64,000 nucleotides of DNA from Candidatus Raymondbacteria bacterium RIFOXYA2_FULL_49_16 (GCA_001789205.1 MFYT01000039.1:76233-140232), one strand, 5' to 3'. Positions 26,783 through 35,141 are shown, numbered from the stretch's first letter. Program-made: numbers and translations. The notes: a model not told the origin generated them from the sequence alone.

Positions 26783-27943
26783 TTAGAACATTGCTTTCAC
26801 CCTGAATTCAACCTTGTGCTTCGCAAGTTTTGAACCGTATTCGCTCTCCACGTCTCCGGCAAGGATGATATATCGGGCAGTGAAACCCATGTGCCGGAAC
26901 CTCGTGTACGTTGCTTCTGCTCCGGCCATCAGGCTGCCATCCTGGATGTTCACAATAGCGTAGGCAGAGGGCGTCAGATAAACGATTGTGAACGGATCGG
27001 GGTGCGATGCTTTCAGATATAAATAGTTTGTCCTGGAAAACTGACCGCTTTCTCCGGCATGCAGATATTCCATGATGAATGTAGTGTTGAATGAGGCAAG
27101 ATACCGTGTCCCTGCAACAGCCTCCCACTCAGCCCCTTCTTTAAGCGTCCTGGCATACTCGCCATGCACCTCCCATTCAGGCGATATGTTGCGGGAAAAA
27201 TCCACCCCTGCTCTATAGGCAGACCTGCTGTCCCCGTACAAGCACACATCAATGTCCGTATTGAGCAGGAGAAAATACGCCTGCATTATTCCAGCAAAAT
27301 TCTTATCCGGCAGGTAACCCTCATTAATCTGCCCGTACACCGGCAGTGCAGCCCCAGTGAACGCAGCAGTGGCAAGTGATCCATCATAACTGCGGATGAA
27401 CTCTGCTTCCGCAGCCCAGTACCCTTCAAGAGACGCGTCAATATCGTTAAGGTCCTTTGGTCTTCCTGCAAATGCAACCGGGTTGAATGCATACCCCTTG
27501 CCCCACTTGAACAGCTTCTTCCCGCCCATCACCGAGAACGCAGGCGCCGGGGAGTATTTTGCATAGCACTCATACAAACGCGCGTCGTGGGTTAGGCTAG
27601 CGCTGGGACGCACATATCCGCTGCTCAGGACTCCGGCAGCTGTAGCAAGAAGTGCTGTGCGCTGAAACCGTGCCGAGCCCTCGGCCTTCATGTTGTATGC
27701 ATCGGAATATCTCACATTGTCCTGTCCGTACTTCAATGCGTATATCGACGACTGCTGGTTGTACTGGATGAGCGACGGCCAAAGTTCAATGCTTGCCGCC
27801 ATTTCCAGGGGCTTTTTTTCCATTGCCGGAATATCGAATGAGTAGTCGTCCGAAGTCAGGGTATCACCGGAAACTATGCCGCTCGTAAAAGTACAGGCCA
27901 ATGCGCCGCACGTGGCAATTAAGCGCCAGAAGTCCCGGTTCAT
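26783..27943 (-). CDS. Outer-membrane beta-barrel protein in the ars island
   Basis: A 386-residue protein with a signal peptide and alternating beta strands, ending in Phe (KVEFRVKAMF), the normal outer-membrane insertion signal. The sequence (YAKYSPAPAFSVMGGKKLFKWGKGYAFNPVAF) looks like a DUF1302-like or porin-type barrel. It begins 7 bp after the LolA-like gene (end 27951), so it is part of the ABC-LolA-barrel unit. It probably forms the outer-membrane exit of that system. The substrate is unknown. Confidence 0.7.
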   Translation of the reverse strand: MNRDFWRLIATCGALACTFTSGIVSGDTLTSDDYSFDIPAMEKKPLEMAASIELWPSLIQYNQQSSIYALKYGQDNVRYSDAYNMKAEGSARFQRTALLATAAGVLSSGYVRPSASLTHDARLYECYAKYSPAPAFSVMGGKKLFKWGKGYAFNPVAFAGRPKDLNDIDASLEGYWAAEAEFIRSYDGSLATAAFTGAALPVYGQINEGYLPDKNFAGIMQAYFLLLNTDIDVCLYGDSRSAYRAGVDFSRNISPEWEVHGEYARTLKEGAEWEAVAGTRYLASFNTTFIMEYLHAGESGQFSRTNYLYLKASHPDPFTIVYLTPSAYAIVNIQDGSLMAGAEATYTRFRHMGFTARYIILAGDVESEYGSKLAKHKVEFRVKAMF

Positions 27944-27950
27944 CCCCTGT

Positions 27951-28688
27951 TTACTCCCTCAGTTCGCCGATCTTTGACATGTAGTTAATGCTGAATACCT
28001 CGTCGCTGAATTTCTTTCGCTTGATCTTCGCGTAGACCATTATAGATTTGTATCCCTTATACAGCGGGCTGTCTGTTTCAATAACCGACGGCCGTTTAAT
28101 GCCTGCGCCGAAATCCTTTGTTTCCTTGAAATACAGCGTTTTAATCAGCATGCCCGCTTCGGTCATGCACTCAATTTTAATTGGTAGCAATTCCTTTTTC
28201 GCAGCCCATAACCGTAATCGGTCATACGCAACGCTTCTTGTCCTCGCCTTTAGGGTAAACAAATAGGTCCCTGCCGTATCCAGCATTTGCGCAACCTCGT
28301 ACTCGGCTGAAAAATCGATACGCAGGATATCCGCGTTGTTGAACACGCCGCCGGTCGCGGACTGCAGGCTTGTGATCCGCACGGGTTTTCCCACATTCGG
28401 GATATAGAGCCACATATTGTCGCCAAGCCGGAGCATGGAACGATCCTTGTCCGCAGGCGGCGAAAGAAAGACCCCGGCCACCTTGTCGTTGCCTTTTCTT
28501 ACCATATAAAGCAAAAATTCTTTCTTTTTTCCATCAGGCTCCACATTGATCAGTTTCCGGTACATTTCATATGAATCCGGTTCGAGGTTTCTGTCTATTT
28601 TCTGGAGCAATGCGGCCGGATCTTCTGCAAAAATAAGAATTGCGGGTAACAAAACAGCGATGATGGTTATTGCATAACGTTGGATCAT
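27951..28688 (-). CDS. LolA-like outer-membrane lipoprotein-sorting protein (copy 1)
   Basis: A 245-residue periplasmic protein with a signal peptide (MIQRYAITIIAVLLPAILIFA). The core has DNMWLYIPNVGKPVRI and GGVFNNADILRIDFS, as in COG2834-type proteins related to LolA, which carry lipids or lipoproteins on an open beta-half-barrel. The same core recurs in the protein at 38916-39707. It lies between the FtsX permease and the barrel, so a periplasmic carrier between them is the obvious model. SD AAAAGGA precedes ATG 28688. Confidence 0.8.
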   Translation of the reverse strand: MIQRYAITIIAVLLPAILIFAEDPAALLQKIDRNLEPDSYEMYRKLINVEPDGKKKEFLLYMVRKGNDKVAGVFLSPPADKDRSMLRLGDNMWLYIPNVGKPVRITSLQSATGGVFNNADILRIDFSAEYEVAQMLDTAGTYLFTLKARTRSVAYDRLRLWAAKKELLPIKIECMTEAGMLIKTLYFKETKDFGAGIKRPSVIETDSPLYKGYKSIMVYAKIKRKKFSDEVFSINYMSKIGELRE

Positions 28689-28704
28689 GGTCTATTCCTT
28701 TTCC

Positions 28705-29943
28705 TTACACGCTTTTCAGCGCTTTGATGGGTTCCAGTCTTGAAGCTTTATACGCCGGGTGAAGGCTGCCGAGAATGGAAACAACAATCACCACAAGAGA
28801 GACCACCACAACATCTTTAGGCGTCATGTGGGGTGAAAGGACAAAACCTTCCTTCATGCCAAAAGAGAATGTATAATGGGATACGCGGATGGCATTAACC
28901 GCCACAACACTTAGAATGGTACCGGCAAGAACACCAAACAGGCCAAGCAACCCTCCCTCGACAATGAACATGGCGAGAATACGGCCCGGCAATGTACCAA
29001 TGGCCGCCAGCGTCCCTATCTCACGGGTCCGCTCATAAACGGACATTATCATGACATCCATGATGCTTATAAGAACTATCGCAATGAGCATTATCCGTAT
29101 AAACACGGTCATGAGGTCGATCATTTTAGCAATATTGGCGAACGGAGAGAGTTTTTCCCAGGTGTGCAGTTCAAATTTCGGCATGCCTTTCGTGTTCTTT
29201 TCCTTATTTAAACGCTCTGTCAGCTGCTCAAAGACCTGATCCAGCCGGTTGAAATCCTTCACATGGACGGCAATCTCGCTGACTTCCGGTTCTTCCATGC
29301 GCAACAGTTCTGCTGCGTCCGTGATATGTATGTACCCATCACGCCCGCCCGGTCCGGGTGCACTCTCAACAATGCCGCCCACGATGAATTGTTGGCCATT
29401 AACGGAACCATCTTTATTAGTCGCAATAATAACAACTGGAGCGCCGACAGTGATGTTTAAACCTTTAGCCAAAAACTGAGGCACAAGTATTTGTCCCCGT
29501 CTAAGCTCTGAGCTGCCTTCCATGATGCGCTTTTGAAGGAGCGGGACCGTCTTAAATTCCTTCTCCGGGTCAATGCCGTAAAGCCGGAGGTTGGTAGTTT
29601 CGGTAAAGTTGCTTATTACGCCGCCCAATCTGATGCGTGTTGAGTAGGCCTCAACCTCCGGTATTCCCTTGAGAATGTCCTCAATGATACCAACGCCATG
29701 CGGCATCATGTTCAGGTTCATGGGCACATTTTCAATAGAAACCACATACCCTTTTTTGTGTATTTGCATCTGACCGAGCATGGCATCCGTTATCTGACCC
29801 ACGATGAGCGACTTGTATGAACCGGAAGCGGCCATAAAAACCTGTACGGCGATGACGCCAAGCGCTATGAGTGCTCCGACAAGCAGTGTCCGGCGTTTGT
29901 AGCGCATTAAATTACGGGCTGCTATCTTGATGATTTCAAGCAT
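28705..29943 (-). CDS. FtsX/LolCE-type ABC transporter permease
   Basis: A 412-residue inner-membrane protein: N-terminal helix (ARNLMRYKRRTLLVGALIALGV), periplasmic domain (about 45-270), then three helices (MLIAIVLISIMDVMIMSV, ILAMFIVEGGLLGLFGVLAGTI, VVVVSLVVIVVSILGSLHPAY) with the motif ERTREIGTLAAIGT. The ending ASRLEPIKALKSV is typical of LolC/E and MacB permeases. It overlaps the ATPase gene by 8 bp and precedes the LolA-like and barrel genes, which supports a lipid or lipoprotein trafficking role. Confidence 0.85.
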   Translation of the reverse strand: MLEIIKIAARNLMRYKRRTLLVGALIALGVIAVQVFMAASGSYKSLIVGQITDAMLGQMQIHKKGYVVSIENVPMNLNMMPHGVGIIEDILKGIPEVEAYSTRIRLGGVISNFTETTNLRLYGIDPEKEFKTVPLLQKRIMEGSSELRRGQILVPQFLAKGLNITVGAPVVIIATNKDGSVNGQQFIVGGIVESAPGPGGRDGYIHITDAAELLRMEEPEVSEIAVHVKDFNRLDQVFEQLTERLNKEKNTKGMPKFELHTWEKLSPFANIAKMIDLMTVFIRIMLIAIVLISIMDVMIMSVYERTREIGTLAAIGTLPGRILAMFIVEGGLLGLFGVLAGTILSVVAVNAIRVSHYTFSFGMKEGFVLSPHMTPKDVVVVSLVVIVVSILGSLHPAYKASRLEPIKALKSV

Positions 29944-30640
29944 GGTTTGCAGCCCCTTTCTCCTGCTGGCCGGTCAGGATGCCGTCCTCTATGGTGTAAA
30001 TGCATTCAGCCTCTCCGACGATTTTAGGGTCGTGGGTCGAAAAAATGAAGGTCGTGCTGAGTTCGTCGCGCATCTTTTTCATGAGGCTTAGAATCATATA
30101 CGCGGTTTTATGGTCCAGATTGGCCGTGGGCTCATCCGCCAACACCAGCTTGGGGCTCGTCACAAGCGCCCGCGCGATGGCCACCCGCTGTTTCTGCCCG
30201 CCGGATATCTGGTCCGGATATTTTTCGCTTTGATCGGCCATTTCAACAGCTTCCAGAAGGTTCAGCACAAGCTTCCGCCGTTCCGCCGCCGGAGTGTCCC
30301 GCACCATGACGAGTGGGTATTCCACATTCTCGTACACAGTGAGGATGGGCACCAGGTTAAAATCCTGAAAAATGAATCCTATGTTGCCCCCCCTGAATTT
30401 AGCACTGTTGGTTCTATCAAGTGCCAAAACATTGGACCCGCCTACGTCGAGTCTTCCAGACGATGGTTTGTCCAGACAACCGATAAGATTAAGAAGTGTC
30501 GTCTTCCCGCTTCCGGACGGCCCAATAAACGAGGTGATGGTTCCTGCCTCTATTGAGAAGCTGACGTCTTTCAGCGCCTGGACTGTTACTGTTCCAGTCT
30601 CATAAAATTTTCCCACGTTCTCAGCCTTAACTATTGTCAT
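29936..30640 (-). CDS. ABC transporter ATP-binding protein (LolD type)
   Basis: A 234-residue ATPase with Walker A GPSGSGKTT, Q-loop FQDFNLVPI, signature ISGGQKQRVAIARAL, Walker B LVLADEPTANLD and switch His in STHDP. The start is supported by AAAGGAAATATTTC before ATG 30640. It overlaps its permease by 8 bp. It belongs to the four-gene unit ATPase, FtsX permease, LolA-like protein and barrel. This unit is separate from, but parallel to, the ABC pair at 21370-23254. Confidence 0.9.
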   Translation of the reverse strand: MTIVKAENVGKFYETGTVTVQALKDVSFSIEAGTITSFIGPSGSGKTTLLNLIGCLDKPSSGRLDVGGSNVLALDRTNSAKFRGGNIGFIFQDFNLVPILTVYENVEYPLVMVRDTPAAERRKLVLNLLEAVEMADQSEKYPDQISGGQKQRVAIARALVTSPKLVLADEPTANLDHKTAYMILSLMKKMRDELSTTFIFSTHDPKIVGEAECIYTIEDGILTGQQEKGAANHA

Positions 30641-30693
30641 GAAATATTTCCTTTTGTGTTAAACATAATGCCGTTCATTTTGTTTCTTTAAGT

Positions 30694-31392
30694 TCAAAAT
30701 CCAAAATACAACCCGAAATTATTTGTCAGCACCAGATAAACCCCGACCAGTATAAACAATACCGCTGTCACTCGCCTCACCCACAATTCAATGATCGTCA
30801 GCTTGTTGAAAACAGAACCTACAAGGTGTGCTCCGAACGCCAACAACAGCGAAAAACCAATTACCGGCAAGGCCGTGCCCACGCCATAAAGCACAGGCAT
30901 TACAAGCGCTGAATTGTTTTTAATCGCAAGCGGGATAAGCCCTCCAAAGAAAAGACCGGCGGAAGTTGGACAAAAGGCCATTGCAAAAAGGACCCCCAGA
31001 ATACCTGCGCCCCACACGCCGGTATTATCTATCCGCGCCTGGAGCCCCTGTGTCATCCCCTTTCCACCAAAGCCAAATCTGAACAGGTCGAGCAGAAGCA
31101 CCCCCACTGCAAGGCAAACCGGCCCAATAATCTTACTCATGTTGTTCTGGAGAAAATTCGATACACCGGGAATTGTGAGCAGGCTTTTTATAACCAGCAT
31201 GCCCACCGTAAGATAGGCAAGCGCACGGCCAAGCGTATAGAGCAATCCCGCGAAAAGGACTGTCCGCGTGGATCCCACACGCCTGCCCACATACGATATT
31301 GCCGCGATGTTCGTGGCAAGCGGGCAGGGGCTGATGGAGGTCAGTATCCCCAACCAGAGAGCGGCCCCCATGGCCACAAACGTTTCATTCAT
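30694..31392 (-). CDS. ArsG-like organoarsenical efflux permease (CcdA/TauE fold)
   Basis: A 232-residue membrane protein with six to seven helices and cysteines in SPCPLATNIA and AFCPTSAGLFFGG, as in DsbD/CcdA-related permeases. Its neighbours (ArsF-like protein directly upstream, thioredoxin, PF03773 permease) match ArsEFG clusters, where ArsG exports aromatic aminoarsenicals. ATG 31392 overlaps the ArsF stop by 4 bp, so the two are coupled. The assignment to ArsG rests on context as much as sequence. Confidence 0.7.
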   Translation of the reverse strand: MNETFVAMGAALWLGILTSISPCPLATNIAAISYVGRRVGSTRTVLFAGLLYTLGRALAYLTVGMLVIKSLLTIPGVSNFLQNNMSKIIGPVCLAVGVLLLDLFRFGFGGKGMTQGLQARIDNTGVWGAGILGVLFAMAFCPTSAGLFFGGLIPLAIKNNSALVMPVLYGVGTALPVIGFSLLLAFGAHLVGSVFNKLTIIELWVRRVTAVLFILVGVYLVLTNNFGLYFGF

Positions 31393-31928
31393 GACTTAAA
31401 TTCCTTTTCAAACGCTTTAATCTCTTCACGGATGTATACCCTGAAAGCGTTCTCATCTCCCAGGAGTTCCCATATTTTTGCACAATTTTTCCAGCCCATC
31501 TCCTTCCCGTCTTTAACGCAAGAAAGAACAACGGACTTTGAATATAAGCTGTAATCCTTGGCAAAATGTTCGTTCTGCTTATCCTGAATGTTCAGCATCT
31601 TCCATTCCATGCTACCGCTCTTCAGTTCGTCCTTGAACGAAGCTTCGACCTCTGCGCGGGTATATTTTTCAATCTTCTGGCACGAAGGGCACCGGTAACT
31701 TGTCATGAAATAATAGACGTATATCTTCCCGCCATTTTTCACCTGCTGTTTGGCAGATGCCGTATCGGTCTTTGCGGGGGTACTCTGCACGATCTTTTGT
31801 TTTGCCTGCGGCGCTGCGGTTTTGGGCGCTTCGGCAAACCCGTTGCTGCAACTGCAATTGGGAAGGCTGAACATCGTAATGCCGATAAGCATGATTGCAA
31901 CCATTAGACTTTTTTCACTGTTGAACAT
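31389..31928 (-). CDS. ArsF-like thioredoxin-fold subunit (exported)
   Basis: About 179 residues with a signal peptide/lipobox-like start (LPNCSCSNG) and a thioredoxin-like domain: YVYYFMTSYRCPSCQKIEKYT with CPSC, then VLSCVKDGKEMGWKNCAKIWELLGDE. This pattern matches proteins named nitrophenyl compound nitroreductase subunit ArsF. ATG 31928 is chosen because AAAGGA lies 6 bases upstream; the longer frame intrudes into the permease gene. Coupled to the ArsG-like permease. Its substrate, possibly an aromatic arsenical, is inferred. Confidence 0.7.
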   Translation of the reverse strand: MFNSEKSLMVAIMLIGITMFSLPNCSCSNGFAEAPKTAAPQAKQKIVQSTPAKTDTASAKQQVKNGGKIYVYYFMTSYRCPSCQKIEKYTRAEVEASFKDELKSGSMEWKMLNIQDKQNEHFAKDYSLYSKSVVLSCVKDGKEMGWKNCAKIWELLGDENAFRVYIREEIKAFEKEFKS

Positions 31929-31956
31929 ACCATATCCTTTCATTATTTTTAAAACC

Positions 31957-33252
31957 CTACAAGGTTCCATATATTAATCCGGAAATCGTCGCCATTATAA
32001 CTACCAGCGAAATGTACGCCATGGTCTTTTTGATTCCCATTATGCTGTTCAGCACCAGCATGTTCTGCAGCGAAAGTGCCGGGCCTGCCAGCAATAGGGC
32101 CAATGCAGGGCCTTTGCCCATTCCGGCAGCCATGAGTCCCTGGAGAATGGGAACTTCGGTGAGCGTTGCAAAATACATGAACGCACCCACAACCGACGCA
32201 AGGAGATTTGCCCGCAGAGAATTGCCGCCAACGGCCGCGGTTATCCATTCGGAAGGAATGATGCCTTCGTGACCAACGCGGCCGAGTGCAAATCCGGCAA
32301 CGAGAACGCCGAAAAGCAGAAGTGGAAAGATCTGTTTTACAAATCCCCAGGTTGCAGAGAGCCAGTCACCAGCCTCGCCCTTGTCTGTACCTGTAATTAC
32401 TGTAAGGCCCAGAATACCGGCAATAAACGCAATTATTGGTTGATGCGGGAACAAGAATGCGAGGACCACGGGTGATATTGTTGCTACTGCGACCTTCCAC
32501 CATGGTATTTTCAGCCATGCTATTAAGGCCATGCCCAAACCAAGGGCAAAAAGGCCGGTGATGGGCCACTTCAGCCCATAAATAAAGTGCCACGGGCCTG
32601 TTTCCTGGACTGGTTTGCCCCAGTTTGCAAAAACAAGTATGCCGATCATGGACGCAAAATAAAGCGCTGTCTGCCACAGGGGCCGGCCAGCTTCTGCGTC
32701 CGGCATGGCCATCTGGGCCGCGTTCTTCTGCGCTTCTTCTTTCCTGAAAATGAACTGCATTATCAACCCAATGACAACGCTGAACCCGATTGCGCCAACC
32801 GCACGGGCCACTCCCATCTCAAGGCCAAGAATGCGGGCAGTTAAAATGATGGCCAGGACATTGATGGCGGGTCCGGAATACAGAAATGCTGTTGCCGGGC
32901 CAATGCCAGCGCCCATCCGGTATATGCCTGCGAAGAGAGGCAGCACGGTGCATGAACAGACCGCCAGTACTGTGCCTGAAACCGAGGCCACTCCATAGGC
33001 CAGGACCTTGTTCGCCTTTGCGCCCAGATACTTCATCACCGATGCCTGGCTCACAAAAACGCCTATTGCACCAGCTATGAAAAAGGCCGGCACCAGACAT
33101 AGCAACACATGTTCGCGCGCATACCATTTTACAAGGTTCAGCGCCTCGGATATTGCATTGTTGAACCGGGGTGCATCAACAGGCAAATAATAGATGCCTA
33201 TGAACAGCGCAACTACCCAGAATAGCGGTTTTAATTCCTTTTTCAGCAGCAT
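31957..33252 (-). CDS. PF03773-type permease (ArsP/SO_0444-like)
   Basis: A 431-residue polytopic membrane protein with about 10 helices. The segment AVCSCTVLPLFAGIYRMGAG with its paired cysteines and the later LLAGPALSLQNMLVL are characteristic of the PF03773 permeases. Members include ArsP, which exports trivalent organoarsenicals such as MAs(III), and Cu/Zn transporters. With arsM in the same island, MAs(III) export is plausible. SD AAAGGAA precedes ATG 33252. It sits between the small thioredoxin (45 bp upstream) and ArsF-like genes. Confidence 0.75.
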   Translation of the reverse strand: MLLKKELKPLFWVVALFIGIYYLPVDAPRFNNAISEALNLVKWYAREHVLLCLVPAFFIAGAIGVFVSQASVMKYLGAKANKVLAYGVASVSGTVLAVCSCTVLPLFAGIYRMGAGIGPATAFLYSGPAINVLAIILTARILGLEMGVARAVGAIGFSVVIGLIMQFIFRKEEAQKNAAQMAMPDAEAGRPLWQTALYFASMIGILVFANWGKPVQETGPWHFIYGLKWPITGLFALGLGMALIAWLKIPWWKVAVATISPVVLAFLFPHQPIIAFIAGILGLTVITGTDKGEAGDWLSATWGFVKQIFPLLLFGVLVAGFALGRVGHEGIIPSEWITAAVGGNSLRANLLASVVGAFMYFATLTEVPILQGLMAAGMGKGPALALLLAGPALSLQNMLVLNSIMGIKKTMAYISLVVIMATISGLIYGTL

Positions 33253-33297
33253 GCGAGCAACTCTTTTCCTTTTGTTGCAACAGCGGCAATAGCTTCT

Positions 33298-33543
33298 TCA
33301 GTAATCTGAAATTGCAATAACCTTCTTTGCTTCTTCGAGCGATGGCACTTTGCCTGTTAATTTAACCACACCGTCGACAGCCAGGGCAGGGGTCATCATT
33401 ACATTGAAGGCCATGATCTCGTTAATGTCCGTGACTTTGACCAGTTCATACTCGATCCCAAGCTCTTTTGCCGCCTGCTCCGCAACTTCTGCCAGTTTTT
33501 TGCATTTTGGGCACCCGGTGCCCAGAATTGATAGTTTTTTCAT
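33298..33543 (-). CDS. Small thioredoxin-like redox protein (MTH895/TM0996 type)
   Basis: An 81-residue protein with the active site GTGCPKCKKL close to the N-terminus and the cis-Pro region VMMTPALAVDG. It is a glutaredoxin/thioredoxin-fold protein that probably passes electrons to a membrane partner. In ars operons such proteins accompany PF03773 permeases and ArsF/ArsG-like genes. It follows the ferredoxin-like gene by 19 bp and precedes the permease. Cytoplasmic. Confidence 0.85.
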   Translation of the reverse strand: MKKLSILGTGCPKCKKLAEVAEQAAKELGIEYELVKVTDINEIMAFNVMMTPALAVDGVVKLTGKVPSLEEAKKVIAISDY

Positions 33544-33562
33544 GAAAACCTCTTTCTGTTAT

Positions 33563-33787
33563 TTACCAGCCCAGTTTTTCCTGGCCATTGCATGGCTGAA
33601 CGATCTCCTCAACAGCTTTGTTCTTGCATAAGAGCTTGCATTTCAGGCAGCCTGAACAAAAATAGAAATCAACCCAGGGCTTGTCTGTTTTATCCTCTTT
33701 GAAAACCGCCTTCTTTTCGCATAGTTCCAATACGTCGCACAGGTCGCAATTTGAACATATCCGGGGATTAATCATCGCGCGTTTCAT
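33563..33787 (-). CDS. Small ferredoxin-like Fe-S protein
   Basis: A 74-residue protein with two cysteine sets, C-x2-C-x2-C-x5-C (CSNCDLCDVLELC) and C-x2-C-x2-C-x3-C (CSGCLKCKLLC). It probably binds two iron-sulfur clusters, though the usual Pro after the last Cys is missing. It is the second gene of the operon that starts with the second arsR and could donate electrons to the downstream redox proteins. Exact partners are unknown. Confidence 0.75.
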   Translation of the reverse strand: MKRAMINPRICSNCDLCDVLELCEKKAVFKEDKTDKPWVDFYFCSGCLKCKLLCKNKAVEEIVQPCNGQEKLGW

Positions 33788-33792
33788 GGTAT

Positions 33793-34110
33793 TTATCCTA
33801 CTGATGCGAGCTGCTCTTTTGCCCTGTCATGGATGACCTTTTCAATGCACCCAAGAAACTGAAGGATGCACGGCACTTTGAGATGGTAAAAAACCATGGT
33901 CCCACGTTTGTCGTCAGTCACAATACCGGCGTTCTTGAGAACAGAAAGATGCTTGGATACTGTCGAGATATCATCCCCGACAAAGTCCGTCAGTTCGCAA
34001 ACGCAATGCTCTCTCTCCACCAGCTTCTCAATTATAAGCAGGCGGGTAGGATGAGCCATAGCCTTTATAATATTCGCCCTGGCCTCGTATTTGTACATTA
34101 CTGATGGCAT
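33793..34110 (-). CDS. ArsR-family repressor (copy 2)
   Basis: A 105-residue winged-helix regulator with the As-type thiol pair in EHCVCELTDF, recognition helix DISTVSKHLSVLKNAGIV and wing DDKRGTMVFYHL. A further Cys pair (VPCILQFLGCIEKV) lies in the C-terminal helix. It has a strong AAAGGAG site before ATG 34110 and leads the operon ferredoxin, thioredoxin, permease, ArsF, ArsG. No clear palindrome was seen upstream, so its operator is not located. Confidence 0.85.
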   Translation of the reverse strand: MPSVMYKYEARANIIKAMAHPTRLLIIEKLVEREHCVCELTDFVGDDISTVSKHLSVLKNAGIVTDDKRGTMVFYHLKVPCILQFLGCIEKVIHDRAKEQLASVG

Positions 34111-34279
34111 AAGACTCCTTTGTTGGTTATTTGGTAAAATAGTAAAACAAGCAATTCATAAGCAAGTTTTTTGGTTCGCCGATACGTATTATATTACGGA
34201 AATGTTTAAACAGAACTTACAAATATTTAGCTTTTAAAATGAGGGCCTTGCCTTGGTGACCGACCGGCAACTTTCATTT

Positions 34280-34363
34280 TCATAAGTAATTAATGAACGG
34301 AGAATTTGTGTCCACGGCATGCAAGACACTGCAAGCAATGAAAACGCAGGAAATTGCCTTCAT
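34280..34363 (-). pseudogene. Truncated 5' copy of the AraC/CBM6 regulator gene
   Basis: Encodes MKAISCVFIACSVLHAVDT and then stops after residue 27 at TGA (34282-34280). It matches the first 24 codons of the regulator at 18804-19781, with its ribosome site kept. The rest of the gene is absent here because the repeat ends. Confidence 0.75.
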
Positions 34364-34388
34364 TCTGGAATTTCCTCTATTAATCCAT
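34292..34388 (+). repeat. 97-bp direct repeat, right copy (island boundary)
   Basis: Same orientation as 19710-19806, about 96% identical, 14,582 bp away. Left and right copies enclose the IS and the arsenic genes. Confidence 0.9.
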
Positions 34389-34485
34389 TAATTGTGATAA
34401 TTGTGAAAGTCATTAATAATTTAAAAATACAATAAAAGGCAGAAGGATTAAAACTTGCATTTTATTGATCGTGTGATTATATTTA

Positions 34486-34513
34486 TACTGATCGATGAGT
34501 ATGTAAGTCACTA
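34486..34513 (+). promoter_or_regulatory. Operator-like site in the tetR leader
   Basis: TACTGATC at 34486 and GTCACTA at its far end resemble the longer palindrome at 35172-35201 (TACTGACC...GGTCAGTA), including the internal GTATGTA. The position just before the tetR start suggests autoregulation and supports the start at 34515. Confidence 0.55.
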
Positions 34514-34514
34514 T

Positions 34515-35141
34515 ATGCGAAAAACCAAGGAAAATACAGAGATCTCGAAACTGCGTATTCTTATGGCAGCGGATAAGGAATTCTGCCAGCGAGGATTTAT
34601 TGCTGCCAATATGGATGCCATTGCCGCGGCCGCGGGTATGACAAAAGGCGCCATATTCTGGCACTATGAAAGTAAAATCGGGCTTTTTCGTGCCATTATA
34701 AAGCGCGCGATCCAAAGGATACAGGCCATTTTCCAGGAGACATTATCAGCCTCTGAACCTGTGGCAATCCTTGAAAAGTTCAGGGAACTCTTCAAACGAA
34801 TCAAAAAGGACAATGCTTTTAATGTACTCTTGGTATTGAGCGATGCGGACAAAACAAAGGACATTCCAAAGGACGTGCTTGTTGAGTGCAACAAAGACAT
34901 AGCAGAAATCATGACAGAGGTGGACCGCATACTATTAGAAGCGAAAAAAAGCGGTGAATTGCGTGCAGACACAGATGTTCAAAACATCCTTATTACCATG
35001 GTCCTTGTTATGAGCGGGTTTGCCAAAATCAAAGAATTTAGGAGTCTGATTGATCCCTTTGGCAGGAATATTGACGATGAATCTGTTATAAATACTCTGT
35101 TCAATGGGTTGCTTTCATTTCAGAAAAAAGGACAAAAATAA
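34515..35141 (+). CDS. TetR-family transcriptional repressor
   Basis: About 208 residues. The N-terminal HTH reads GFIAANMDAIAAAAGMTKGAIFWHYESK, typical of TetR regulators of efflux genes, and the helical C-terminal domain binds the ligand. ATG 34515 is chosen since TetR proteins have about 10-20 residues before the HTH and an operator-like site lies just upstream. It precedes the barrel-RND-LolA operon on the same strand by 86 bp, with a second operator-like palindrome in between, so it most likely represses that operon. Confidence 0.9.
   Translation: MRKTKENTEISKLRILMAADKEFCQRGFIAANMDAIAAAAGMTKGAIFWHYESKIGLFRAIIKRAIQRIQAIFQETLSASEPVAILEKFRELFKRIKKDNAFNVLLVLSDADKTKDIPKDVLVECNKDIAEIMTEVDRILLEAKKSGELRADTDVQNILITMVLVMSGFAKIKEFRSLIDPFGRNIDDESVINTLFNGLLSFQKKGQK

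Larger units (their letters stand above)
34111..34485. other. Divergent intergenic region between arsR copy 2 and tetR
   Basis: About 375 bp without an intact gene. It carries the promoter side of the second arsR, the right 97-bp repeat (34292-34388) with a signal-peptide fragment, and AT-rich DNA after the repeat (34389-34440) that may be the ancestral upstream region of the AraC gene now at 18804-19781. Confidence 0.6.

Noticed and set aside
33793-34200. Operator upstream of the second arsR
   Set aside because: Only direct T-rich repeats and no palindrome like the one before arsM were found.
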